A stretch of DNA of 64,000 nt, from positions 38,580,496-38,644,495 of the forward strand of contig OX352774.1 in the NCBI GenBank assembly GCA_947095535.1, read 5' to 3'. Origin of the DNA: Poecilobothrus nobilitatus. Its lineage: Eukaryota; Arthropoda; Insecta; Diptera; Dolichopodidae. The notes beneath the pieces were generated by a model. It had not been told where the DNA came from. It saw only the letters and a list, made by a program, of their open reading frames with translations, and did no database searches. The translations under genes and the position numbers were made by a program. Of the stretch, positions 51,196-62,800 are shown one piece after another. Position 1 is the stretch's first letter; the number at the start of each line of letters is the position of its first letter.

Positions 51196-53450
51196 CGATA
51201 ACTCAAAAAATAAAGGAGCTAGGGGGTTGAAATTTTTTTTACGTCACTTTTGCAAAATTGTTAGTTTTGCTATTTAAATCCAACATTTTCGGTCGGCGGG
51301 TTCGAGTAGCTGCCATACAACTTCTATCTTTATATAGAAATAACTCAGTATCTATTCAAGCTAGGTTTCTGAAATTTTGCAAATGATGATCAAGTTTTAT
51401 GGCAACAACTTCTGTAAAATTTGGTTGTGCTGGTGCAGCGGGTTCGGGTAGCTGCCATACAACTTCTCCGTTTAAATGAGAATAACTCAGTGTTTATTGA
51501 AGCTAGGAATCTGAAATTTAGTAAAGAGGTGTCGAGTTACATGCCAACAACTTTTGTAAAATTTGGTTGGTCTAGAGCAGCCGGTTCAGACTTCTTGCAC
51601 CTCTTGGAACCTAATGAAGCTAGGCGTCTGAAATTTTGCAAATGATGATCAAGTTTTATGGCAACAACTTTTGTAAAATTTGGTTGTGGTGGTGCGGCGG
51701 GTTCGGGTAGCTGCCATACAACTTATCCGGTTAAATGAGAATAACTCAGTGTTTATTGAAGCTAGGAATCTGAAATTTAGTAAAGAAGTGTCGAGTTATA
51801 TGCCAACAACTTTTGTAAAATTTGTTTGGTCTAGAGGCGCCGGTTCAGACTTCTTGCACCTCTTGGAACCTAATGAAGCTAGGCGTCTGAAATTTTGCAA
51901 ATGATGATCAAGTTTTATGGCAACAACTTCTACAAAATTTGGTTGTGCTGGTGCGACGGGTTCGGGTAGCTGCCATACAAAATCTCTTTTTAAATGAAAA
52001 GAACTCAGTGTCCGTCCGCACGATAACTCAAAAAATAGAGGAGCTAGGAGGCTGAAAATTTTTTTACGTCACTTTTGTAAAATTGTTAGTTTTGCTATTT
52101 AACTCCAGCATTTTCTGTCCCCGGGTTCGGGTAGCTGCCATACAACTTCTTTCTTTAAATAGAAATAACCCAGTGTCTGTTCAATCTAGGTATCTGAAAT
52201 TTTGCGAATGATGATCAAGTTTTATGGCAACAACTTCTACAAAATTTGGTTGTGCTGGTGCGACGGGTTCGGGTAGCTGCCATACAAAATCTATTTTTAA
52301 ATGAAAAGAACTCAGTGTCCGTCCGCACGATAACTCAAAAAATAAAGGAGCTAGGAGGCTGAAATTTTTTTTACGTCACTCTTGCAAAATTGTTAGTTTT
52401 GCTATTTAACTCCAGCATTTTCGGCCGCCGGGTTCGAGTAGCTGCCATACAACTTCTTTCTTTAAATAGAAATAACCCAGTGTCTGTTCAATCTAGGTAT
52501 CTGAAATTTTGCAAATGATGATCAAGTTTTATGGCAACAACTTCTACAAAATTTGGTTGTGCTGGTGCGACGGGTTCGGGTAGCTGCCATACAAAATCTC
52601 TTTTTAAATGAAAAGAACTCAGTGTCCGTCCGCACGATAACTCAAAAAATAAAGGAGCTAGGAGGCTGAAATTTTTTTTACGTCACTCTTGCAAAATTGT
52701 TAGTTTTCCTATTTAACTCTAGCATTTTCGGCCGCCGGGTTCGAGTAGCTGCCATACAACTTCTTTCTTTAAATAGAAATAACCCAGTGTCTGTTCAATC
52801 TAGGTATCTGAAATTTTGCGAATGATGATCAAGTTTTATGGCAACAACTTCTGCAAAATTTGGTTGTGGTGGTGTGACGGGTTCGGGTAGCTGCCATACA
52901 AAATCTCTTTTTAAATGAAAGAACTCAGTGTCCGTCCGCACGATAACTCAAAAAATAAAGGAGTTAGAAGGCTGCAATTTTTTTTACATCACTTTTACAA
53001 AATTGTTAGTTTTGCTATTTAACTCCAGCATTTTCGGCCGCCGGGTTCGAGTAGCTGCCATACAACTTCTTTCTTTAAATAGAAATAACCCAGTGTCTGT
53101 TCAATCTAGGTATCTGAAATTTTGCAAATGATGATCAAGTTTTATGGCAACAACTTCTACAAAATTTGGTTGTGCTGGTGCGACGGGTTCGGGTAGCTGC
53201 CATACAAAATCTCTTTTTAAATGAAAAGAACTCAGTGTCCGTCCGCACGATAACTCAAAAAATAAAGGAGCTAGGAGGCTGAAATTTTTTTTACGTCACT
53301 CTTGCAAAATTGTTAGTTTTGCTATTTAACTCCAGCATTTTCGGCCGCCGGGTTCGAGTAGCTGCCATACAACTTCTTTCTTTAAATGGAAATAACCCAG
53401 TGTCTATTCAATCTAGGTATCTGAAATTTTGCAAATGATGATCGAGTTTT
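51196..53450 (+). repeat. Central 307-bp tandem repeats of the element
   Basis: 'cgataactcaaaaaata' occurs at 51196, 52021, 52328, 52635, 52941 and 53248. The last four spacings are 307, 307, 306 and 307 bp. The first spacing, 825 bp, equals 307 plus 2 x 259, so two 259-bp units are nested in the first copy. Each 307-bp unit contains two copies of 'gggttcg(g/a)gtagctgccatac', about 141 and 166 bp apart, so it is itself an old dimer of a shorter unit. Short open frames in these repeats (51421-51645, 51680-51904, 52928-53131) are by-products of the repetition. Confidence 0.9.
51421..51938 (+). repeat. Two nested 259-bp tandem repeats
   Basis: The units 51421-51679 and 51680-51938 differ at about nine positions by eye. 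They contain 'gtcgagtta(c/t)atgccaac', 'ccggttcagacttcttgc' and 'cctaatgaagctagg', which the 307-bp units lack. A diverged third relative lies at about 53459-53700 ('gtcgagttgcatgcc', 'ccggttcaggctttttgc'). Confidence 0.88.
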
Positions 53451-53458
53451 AATGCAAC

Positions 53459-53700
53459 AACTTCTGTAAAATTTTAGTGTGATGATATGACAGGTTCGGA
53501 TAGTTGCCATACAACTTCTCTTTTTAAATGAAAATAACTCAGTGTCTATTGAAGCTAGGTATCTGAAATTTAGTGAAAAAGTGTCGAGTTGCATGCCAAA
53601 AACTTTTGTAAAATTTGAATGGTCTAAAGCAGCCGGTTCAGGCTTTTTGCATTTCTTGGAACTTAATGAAGCTAGGCGCAATAGATTCGGGTAGCTATCA
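53459..53700 (+). repeat. Diverged 259-type unit at the right end of the element
   Basis: The order of motifs matches the 259-bp units but with many substitutions, as in 'gacaggttcggatagttgcc'. Terminal units of tandem arrays are usually the most diverged because they escape homogenisation. A minus-strand open frame at 53382-53711 crosses it but has no recognisable domain. Confidence 0.75.
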
Positions 53701-53801
53701 TACAACTCCACAATTTACATAAATATATCTCTGTAGTTCGGTACTAAAACTCTGAATGTTTTTAAAAGATGATCAAGTTTTATAGAAACAGGATATATTA
53801 C

Positions 53802-53855
53802 GTTCATACGGGTATCCCAGAGTTGACACAGTCTACTCTACTGCACTCTTCCTCG
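53802..53855 (+). repeat. 3' inverted repeat and terminal tail of the element
   Basis: GTTCATACGGGTAT (53802-53815) is the complement of the 5' inverted repeat. The 40-bp tail 53816-53855 can form only a weak 5-bp stem (agagt 53819-53823 with actct 53835-53839). Helentron-type elements normally carry a 3' terminal hairpin at this place. The tail ends at 'cctcg', after which satellite 'tttttaatgag' resumes. Confidence 0.7.
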
Positions 53856-56800
53856 TTTTTAATGAGAAATAACTAACTAGTTACTAAATTTTAATATTTT
53901 TCATACAAATATTGAATTTTCGTGAAAGAAATATTTTGTTACAAAAATTCGATTAAAAACCCGAAAATACGCTTCTAAATGGGTTAAAATTGACCCTAAA
54001 GATTTTCAAAATCAAATTTTATTTTTCTTATTAAAAAATATCTCGTATTGTCCAAAAATGTGGTTTTTGTATGTAAAATTGTTATTTTTAATGAGAAATA
54101 ACTAACTAGTTACTAAATTTTAATATTTTTCATACAAATATTGAATTTTCGTGAAAGAAGTATTTTGTTACAAAAATTCGATTAAAAACCCGAAAATACG
54201 CTTCTAAATGGGTTAAAATTGACCCTAAAGATTTTCAAAATCAAATTTTATTTTTCTTATTAAAAAATACCTCGTAGTGTCCAAAAATGTGGTTTTTGTA
54301 TGTAAAATTGTTGTTTTTAATAAGGAAACTAACTAGTTACTAAATTTTAAAATTATTCATACAAATATTGAATTTTCGTGAAAGAAATATTTTGACACAA
54401 AAATTCGATTAAAAACCCGAAAATACGCTTCTAAATGGGTTAAAATTGACATTAGGAATTTTCAAAATCAAATTTTATTTTTCTTATTAAAAAATACCTT
54501 GTATTGTCCAAAAATGTGGTTTTTGTATGTAAAATTGTTGTTTTTAATAAGGAAACTAACTAGTTACTAAATTTTAAAATTATTCATACAAATATTGAAT
54601 TTTCGTGAAAGAAAAATTTTGACACAAAAATTCGATTAAAAACCCGAAAATACGCTTCTAAATGGGTTAAAATTGACTTTAAAGATTTTCAAAATCAAAT
54701 TTTATTTTTGTTATTAAATAATACCTCGTATTGTCCAAAAATGTGATTTTTGTATGTAAAATTGTTGTTTTTAATAAAGAAACCAATTAGTTACTAAATT
54801 TTAAAATTATTCATACAAATATTGAATTTTAGTGAAAGAAATATTTTGACACAAAAATTCGATTAAAAACCCGAAAATACGCTTCTAAATGGGTTAAAAT
54901 TGACATTAAGAATTTTCAAAATCAAATTTTATTTTTCTTATTAAAAAATACCTTGTATTGTCCAAAAATGTGGTTTTTGTATGTAAAATTGTTGTTTTTA
55001 ATAAGGAAACTAACTAGTTACTAAATTTTAAAATTATTCATACAAATATTGAATTTTCGTGAAAGAAAAATTTTGACACAAAAATTCGATTAAAAACCCG
55101 AAAATACGCTTCTAAATGGGTTAAAATTGACTTTAAAGATTTTCAAAATCAAATTTTATTTTTGTTATTAAATAATACCTCGTATTGTCCAAAAATGTGA
55201 TTTTTGTATGTAAAATTGTTGTTTTTAATAAGGAAACTTACTAGTTACTAAGTTTTAAAATTATTCATACAAATATTGAATTTTCGTGGAAGAAATATTT
55301 TGACACAAAAATTCGATTAAAAACTCGAAAATACGCTTCTAAATGGGTTAAAATTGACTTTAAAGATTTTCAAAATCAAATTTTATTTTTCTTCCTAAAA
55401 AATACCTTGTATTGTCCAAAAATGTGGTTTTTGTATGTAAAATTGTTGTTTTTAATAAGGAATCTAACTAGTTACTAAATTTTAAAATTATTCATACAAA
55501 TATTGAATTTTCGTGAAAGAAATATTTTGACACAAAAATTCGATTAAAAACCCGAAAATACGCTTCTAAATGGGTTAAAATTGACATTAAGAATTTTCAA
55601 AATCAAATTTTATTTTTCTTATTAAAAAATACCTTGTATTGTCCAAAAATGTGGTTTTTGTATGTAAAATTGTTGTTTTTAATAAGGAAACTAACTAGTT
55701 ACTAAATTTTAAAATTATTCATACAAATATTGAATTTTCGTGAAAGAAATATTTTGACACAAAAATTCGATTAAAAACCCGAAAATACGCTTCTAAATGG
55801 GTTAAAATTGACTTTAAAGATTTTCAAAATCAAATTTTATTTTTGTTATTAAATAATACCTCGTATTGTCCAAAAATGTGATTTTTGTATGTAAAATTGT
55901 TGTTTTTAATAAAGAAACCAATTAGTTACTAAATTTTAAAATTATTCATACAAATATTGAACTTTAGTGAAAGAAATATTTTGACACAAAAATTCGATTA
56001 AAAACCCGAAAATACGCTTCTAAATGGGTTAAAATTGACATTAAGAATTTTCAAAATCAAATTTTATTTTTCTTATTAAAAAATACCTTGTATTGTCCAA
56101 AAATGTGGTTTTTGTATGTAAGATTGTTGTTTTTAATAAGTAAACTAACTAGTTACTAAATTTTAAAATTATTCATACAAATATTGAATTTTCGTGAAAG
56201 AAAAATTTTGACACAAAAATTCGATTAAAAACCCGAAAATACGCTTCTAAATGGGTTAAAATTGACTTTAAAGATTTTCAAATCAAATTTTATTTTTCGT
56301 ATTAAAAAATACCTCGTATTGTCCAAAAATGTGATTTTTGTATGTAAAATTGTTGTTTTTAATAAGGAAACTAACTAGTTACTAAGTTTTAAAATTATTC
56401 ATACAAATATTGAATTTTCGTGAAAGAAATATTTTGACACAAAAATTCGATTAAAAACTCGAAAATACGCTTCTAAATGGGTTAAAATTGACTTTAGAGA
56501 TTTTCAAAATCAAATTTTATTTTTCTTCCTAAAAAATACCTTGTATTGTCCAAAAATGTGGTTTTTGTATGTAAAATTGTTGTTTTTAATAAGGAAACTA
56601 ACTAGTTACTAAATTTAAAATTATTCATACAAATATTGAATTTTCGTGAAAGAAATATTTTGACACAAAAATTCGATTAAAAACCCGAAAATACGCTTCT
56701 AAATGGGTTAAAATTGACATTAAGAATTTTCAAAATCAAATTTTATTTTTCTTATTAAAAAATACCTTGTATTGTCCAAAAATGTGGTTTTTGTATGTAA

Positions 56801-59800
56801 AATTGTTGTTTTTAATAAGGAAACTAACTAGTTACTAAATTTTAAAATTATTCATACAAATATTGAATTTTCGTGAAAGAAAAATTTTGACACAAAAATT
56901 CGATTAAAAACCCGAAAATACGCTTCTAAATGGGTTAAAATTGACTTTAAAGATTTTCAAAATCAAATTTTATTTTTGTTATTAAATAATACCTCGTATT
57001 GTCCAAAAATGTTATTTTTGTATGTAAAATTGTTGTTTTTAATAAGGAAACTAACTAGTTACTAAATTTTAAAATTATTCATACACATATTGAATTTTCG
57101 TGAAAGAAATATTTTGACACAAAAATTCGATAAAAAGCTCGAAAATACGCTTCTAAATGGGTTAAAATTGACTTTAAAGATTTTCAAAATCAAATTTTAT
57201 TTTTCGTATTATAAAATACCTCGTATTGTTCAAAAATGTGGTTTTTGTATGTAAAATTGTTGTTTTTAATAAAGAAACCAATTAGTTACTAAATTTTAAA
57301 ATTATTCATACAAATATTGAATTTTCGTGAAAGAAAAATTTTGACACAAAAATTCGATTAAAAACCCGAAAATACGCTTCTAAATGGGTTAAAATTGACT
57401 TTAAAGATTTTCAAAATCAAATTTTATTTTTCTTATTAAAAAATACCTTGTATTGTCCAAAAATGTGATTTTTGTATGTAAAATTGTTGTTTTTAATAAG
57501 GAAACTAACTAGTTACTAAATTTCAAAATTATTCATACAAATATTGAATTTTAGTGAAAGAAATATTTTGACACAAAAATTCGATTTAAAACACGAAAAT
57601 ACGCTTCTAAATGGGTTAAAATTGACCCTAAAGATTTTCAAAATCAAATTTTATTTTTCTTATTAAAAAATACCTTGTATTGTCCAAAAATGTGGTTTTT
57701 GTATGTAAAATTGTTGTTTTTACTGAGGATTAACTAACTAGTTACTAAATTTTAAAATTATTCATACAAATATTGAATTTTCGTGAAAGAAATATTTTGT
57801 TACAAAAATTCGATTAAAAACCCGAAAATACGCTTCTAAATGGGTTAAAATTGACCCTAAAGATTTTCAAAATCAAATTTTATTTTTGTTATTAAATAAT
57901 ACCTCGTATTGTCCAAAAATGTGATTTTTGTATGTAAAATTGTTGTTTTTAATAAGGAAACTAACTAGTTACTAAATTTTAAAATTATTCATACAAATAT
58001 TGACTTTTCGTGAAAGAAATATTTTGACACAAAAATTCGATTAAAAACTCGAAAATACGCTTCTAAATGGGTTAAAATTGACTTTAAAGATTTTCAAAAT
58101 CAAATTTTATTTTTCTTATTAAAAAATACCTTGTATTGTCCAAAAATGTGGTTTTTGTATTATGTAAAATTGTTGTTTTTAATAAGGAAACTAACTAGTT
58201 ACTAAATTTCAAAATTATTCATACAAATATTGAATTTTCGTGAAAGAAATATTTTGACACAAAAATTCGATTAAAAACCCGAAAAAACGCTTCTAAATGG
58301 GTTAAAATTGACTTTAAAGATTTTCAAAACCAAATTTTATTTTGCTTATTAAAAAATACCTTGTATTGTCCAAAAATGTGGTTTTTGTATGTAAAATTGT
58401 TATTTTTAATGAGAAATAACTAACTAGTTACAAAATTTTAATATTTTTCATACAAATATTGAATTTTCGTGAAAGAAATATTTTGTTACAAAAATTCGAT
58501 TAAAAACCCGAAAATACGCTTCTAAATGGGTTAAAATTGACCCTAAAGATTTTCAAAATCAAATTTTATTTTTCTTATTAAAAAATACCTCGTATTGTCC
58601 AAAAATGTGGTTTTTGTATGTAAAATTGTTATTTTTAATGAGAAATAACTAACTAGTTACTAAATTTTAATATTTTTCATACAAATATTGAATTTTCGTG
58701 AAAGAAAGATTTTCAAAACCAAATTTTATTTTGCTTATTAAATAATACCTCGTATTGTCCAAAAATGTGATTTTTGTATGTAAAATTGTTGTTTTTAATA
58801 AGGAAACTAACTAGTTACTAAATTTTAAAATTATTCATACAAATATTGACTTTTCGTGAAAGAAATATTTTGACACAAAAATTCGATTAAAAACTCGAAA
58901 ATACGCTTCTAAATGGGTTAAAATTGACTTTAAAGATTTTCAAAATCAAATTTTATTTTTCTTATTAAAAAATACCTTGTATTGTCCAAAAATGTGGTTT
59001 TTGTATGTAAAATTGTTGTTTTTAATAAGGAAACTAACTAGTTACTAAATTTCAAAATTATTCATACAAATATTGAATTTTCGTGAAAGAAATATTTTGA
59101 CACAAAAATTCGATTAAAAACACGAAAATACGCTTCTAAATGGGTTAAAATTGACCCTAAAGATTTTCAAAATCAAATTTTATTTTTCTTATTAAAAAAT
59201 ACCTTGTATTGTCCAAAAATGTGGTTTTTGTATGTAAAATTGTTGTTTTTACTGAGGATTAACTAACTAGTTACTAAATTTTAAAATTATTCATACAAAT
59301 ATTGAACTTTCGTGAAAGAAATATTTTGACACAAAAATTCGATTAAAAACCCGAAAAAACGCTTCTTAATGGGTTAAAATTGACTTTAAAGATTTTCAAA
59401 ACCAAATTTTATTTTACTTATTAAAAAATACCTTGTATTGTCCAAAAATGTGGTTTTTGTATGTAAAATTGTTATTTTTAATGAGAAATAACTAACTAGT
59501 TACTAAATTTTAATATTTTTCATACAAATATTGAATTTTCGTGAAAGAAATATTTTGTTACAAAAATTCGATTAAAAACCCGAAAATACGCTTCTAAATG
59601 GGTTAAAATTGACCCTAAAGATTTTCAAAATCAAATTTTATTTTTCTTATTAAAAAATACCTCGTTTTGTCCAAAAATGTGGTTTTTGTATGTAAAATTG
59701 TTATTTTTAATGAGAAATAACTAACTAGTTACTAAATTTTAATATTTTTCATACAAATATTGAATTTTCGTGAAAGAAATATTTTGTTACAAAAATTCGA

Positions 59801-62800
59801 TTAAAAACCCGAAAATACGCTTCTAAATGGGTTAAAATTGACCCTAAAGATTTTGAAAATCAAATTTTAATTTTCTTATTAAAAAATACCTCGTAGTGTC
59901 CAAAAATGTGGTTTTTGTATGTAAAATTGTTGTTTTTAATAAAGAAACCAATTAGTTACCAAATTCTAAAATTATTCATACAAATATTGAATTTTCGTGA
60001 AAGAAATATTTTGTTACAAAAATTCGATTAAAAACCCAAAAATACGCTTCTAAAAGGGTTAAAATTGACTTAAAGGATTTTCAAAATCAAATTTTATTTT
60101 TCTCATTAAAAAATACCAAGTATTGCCCAAAAATGTGGTTTTTGTATGTAAAATTGTTGTTTTTAATGAGGAATAACTAACTAGTTACAAAATTTTAATA
60201 TTTTTCATACAAATATTGAATTTTCGTGAAAGAAATATTTTGATACAAAAATTCGATTACAATCCCGAAAACACGCTTCTAAATGGGTTAAAATTGACTT
60301 TAAGGATTTTCAAAATCAAATTTTATTTTTCTTATTAAAAAATACCTTGTATTGTCCAAAAATGTGGTTTTTGTATGTAAAATTGTTGTTTTTAATAAAG
60401 AAACCAATTAGTTACTAAATTTTAAAATTTTTCATACAAATATTGAATTTTCGTGAAAGAAATATTTTGTTACAAAAATTCGATTAAAAACCCGAAAATA
60501 CGCTTCTAAATGGGTTAAAATTGACCCTAAAGATTTTGAAAATTAAATTTTATTTTTCTTATTAAAAAATACCTTGTATTATCCAAAAATGTGGGTTTTG
60601 TATGTAAAATTGTTGTTTTTAATAAAGAAACTAAATAGTTATTACATTTTAATATTTTTCATACAAATATTGAATTTTCGTGAAAGAAATATTTTGTTAC
60701 AAAAATTCGACTAAAAACCCGAAAATACGCTTCTAAATGAGTTAAAATTGACCCTAAAGATTTTCAAAATCAAATTTTATTTTTCTTATTAGAAAATACC
60801 TCGTAGTGTCCAAAAATGAGGTTTTTGTATGTAAAATTGTTATTTTTAATGAGAAATAACTAACTAGTTACTAAATTTTAATATTTTTCATACAGATATT
60901 GAATTTTCGTGAAAGAAATATTTTGTTACAAAAATTCGATTAAAAACCCGAAAATACGCTTCTAAATGGGTTAAAATTGACCCTAAAGATTTTCAAAATC
61001 AAATTTTATTTTTCTTATTAAAAAATACCTCGTAGTGTCCAAAAATGTGGTTTTTGTATGTAAAATTGTTGTTTTTAATAAAGAAACCAATTAGTTACAA
61101 AATTTTAATATTTTTCATACAAATATTGAATTTTCGTGAAAGAAATATTTTGATACAAAAATTCGATTACAATCCCGAAAACACGCTTCTAAATGGGTTA
61201 AAATTGACTTTAAGGATTTTCAAAATCAAATTTTATTTTTCTTATTAAAAAATACCTTGTATTGTCCAAAAATGTGGTTTTTGTATGTAAAATTGTTGTT
61301 TTTAATAAAGAAACCAATTAGTTACTAAATTTTAAAATTTTTCATTCAAATATTGAATTTTCGTGAAAGAAATATTTTGTTACAAAAATTCGAGTAAAAA
61401 CCCGAAAATACGCTTCTAAATGGGTTAAAATTGACCCTAAAGATTTTGAAAATTAAATTTTATTTTTCTTATTAAAAAATACCTTGTATTATCCAAAAAT
61501 GTGGGTTTTGTATCTAAAATTGTTGTTTTTAATAAAGAAACTAAATAGTTATTAAATTTTAATATTTTTCATACAAATATTGAATTTTCGTGAAAGAAAT
61601 ATTTTGTTACAAAAATTCGATTAAAAACCCGAATATACGCTTCTAAATAGGTTAAAATTGACTTTAAAGATTTTCAAAATCAAATTTTATTTTTCTTCCT
61701 AAAAAATACCTTGTATTGTCCAAAAATGTGGTTTTTGTATGTAAAATTGTTGTTTTTAATAAGGAAACTAACTAGTTACTAAATTTTAAAATTATTCATA
61801 CAAATATTGAATTTTCGTGAAAGAAAAATTTTGACACAAAAATTCGATTAAAAACCCGAAAATACGCTTCTAAATGGGTTAAAATTGACTTTAAAGATTT
61901 TCAAAATCAAATTTTATTTTTCTTATTAAAAAATACCTTGTATTGTCCAAAAATGTGGTTTTTGTATGTAAAATTGTTGTTTTTAATAAGGAAACTAACT
62001 AGTTACTAAATTTTAAAATTATTCATACAAATATTGAATTTTCGTGAAAGAAATATTTTGATACAAAAATTCGATTAAAAACCCGAAAATACGCTTCTAA
62101 ATAGGTTAAAATTGACTTTAAAGATTTTCAAAATCAAATTTTATTTTTCTTCCTAAAAAATACCTTGTATTGTCCAAAAATGTGGTTTTTGTATGTAAAT
62201 TTGTTGTTTTTAATAAGGAAACTAACTAGTTACTAAATTTTAAAATTATTCATACAAATATTGAATTTTCGTGAAAGAAAAATTTTGACACAAAAATTCG
62301 ATTAAAAACCCGAAAATACGCTTCTAAATGGGTTAAAATTGACTTTAAAGATTTTCAAAATCAAATTTTATTTTTCTTATTAAAAAATACCTTGTATTGT
62401 CCAAAAATGTGGTTTTTGTATGTAAAATTGTTGTTTTTAATAAGGAAACTAACTAGTTACTAAATTTTAAAATTATTCATACAAATATTGAATTTTCGTG
62501 AAAGAAATATTTTGACACAAAAATTCGATTAAAAACTCGAAAATACGCTTCTAAATGGGTTAAAATTGACTTTAAAGATTTTCAAAATCAAATTTTATTT
62601 TTCTTATTAAAAAATACCTTGTATTGTCCAAAAATGTGGTTTTTGTATGTAAAATTGTTGTTTTTAATAAGGAAACTAACTAGTTACTAAATTTTAAAAT
62701 TATTCATACAAATATTGAATTTTCGTGAAAGAAATATTTTGACACAAAAATTCGATTAAAAACACGAAAATACGATTCTAAATGGGTTAAAATTGACCCT

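Larger units (their letters stand above)
51027..53855 (+). mobile_element. DINE-1/HINE-like non-autonomous Helentron-type element
   Basis: A 2.8-kb non-satellite insertion. It starts with TATACCCGTATGAAC (51027-51041), whose reverse complement GTTCATACGGGTAT lies near the right end (53802-53815). It contains a perfect 8-bp-arm dyad, the block 'gtcgattaagccatgt', (GTCC)n and central tandem repeats of 307 and 259 bp, followed by a 40-bp tail. This order is known from DINE-1/HINE elements, which are moved by the rolling-circle proteins of Helentrons. The satellite reads straight through when the element is removed, with no target-site duplication, as expected for this class. No Rep/helicase or other transposase is encoded. 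Alternatives are a MITE-like or foldback element. The exact ends are uncertain by a few T residues. Confidence 0.75.

Noticed and set aside
50937..51206. 89-codon minus-strand open frame across the transposon's left boundary
   Set aside because: It runs from the GTCC microsatellite into satellite DNA, so it is a chance product of the insertion junction.
51242..51275. Possible common origin of the satellite and the transposon repeats ('gcaaaattgttagttttgc' versus 'gtaaaattgttgtttttaa')
   Set aside because: The resemblance is limited to about 15 low-complexity bases and does not extend into flanking sequence, so it is not evidence of descent.
51421..51904. Two near-identical 74-codon open frames on the plus strand (51421-51645 and 51680-51904)
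   Set aside because: They are the same frame in the two 259-bp tandem repeats. They begin at non-ATG codons, match no domain I know, and close at the same repeat position. Repetition explains them.
53382..53711. 109-codon minus-strand open frame
   Set aside because: It covers diverged internal repeats of the transposon, has no recognisable motif, and the corresponding strand of the other repeat copies is not kept open.
53816..53855. Strong 3' terminal hairpin of a Helitron/Helentron
   Set aside because: Only a 5-bp stem with an 11-base loop could be drawn. The tail is kept as part of the element, but the hairpin is not claimed as a feature.
51027..53855. Terminal-inverted-repeat (DDE) DNA transposon
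   Set aside because: Inverted repeats exist but lie about 40 bp inside the right end, there is no clear target-site duplication, and the GTCC tract plus central tandem repeats fit the DINE-1/HINE design better. It remains the main alternative.
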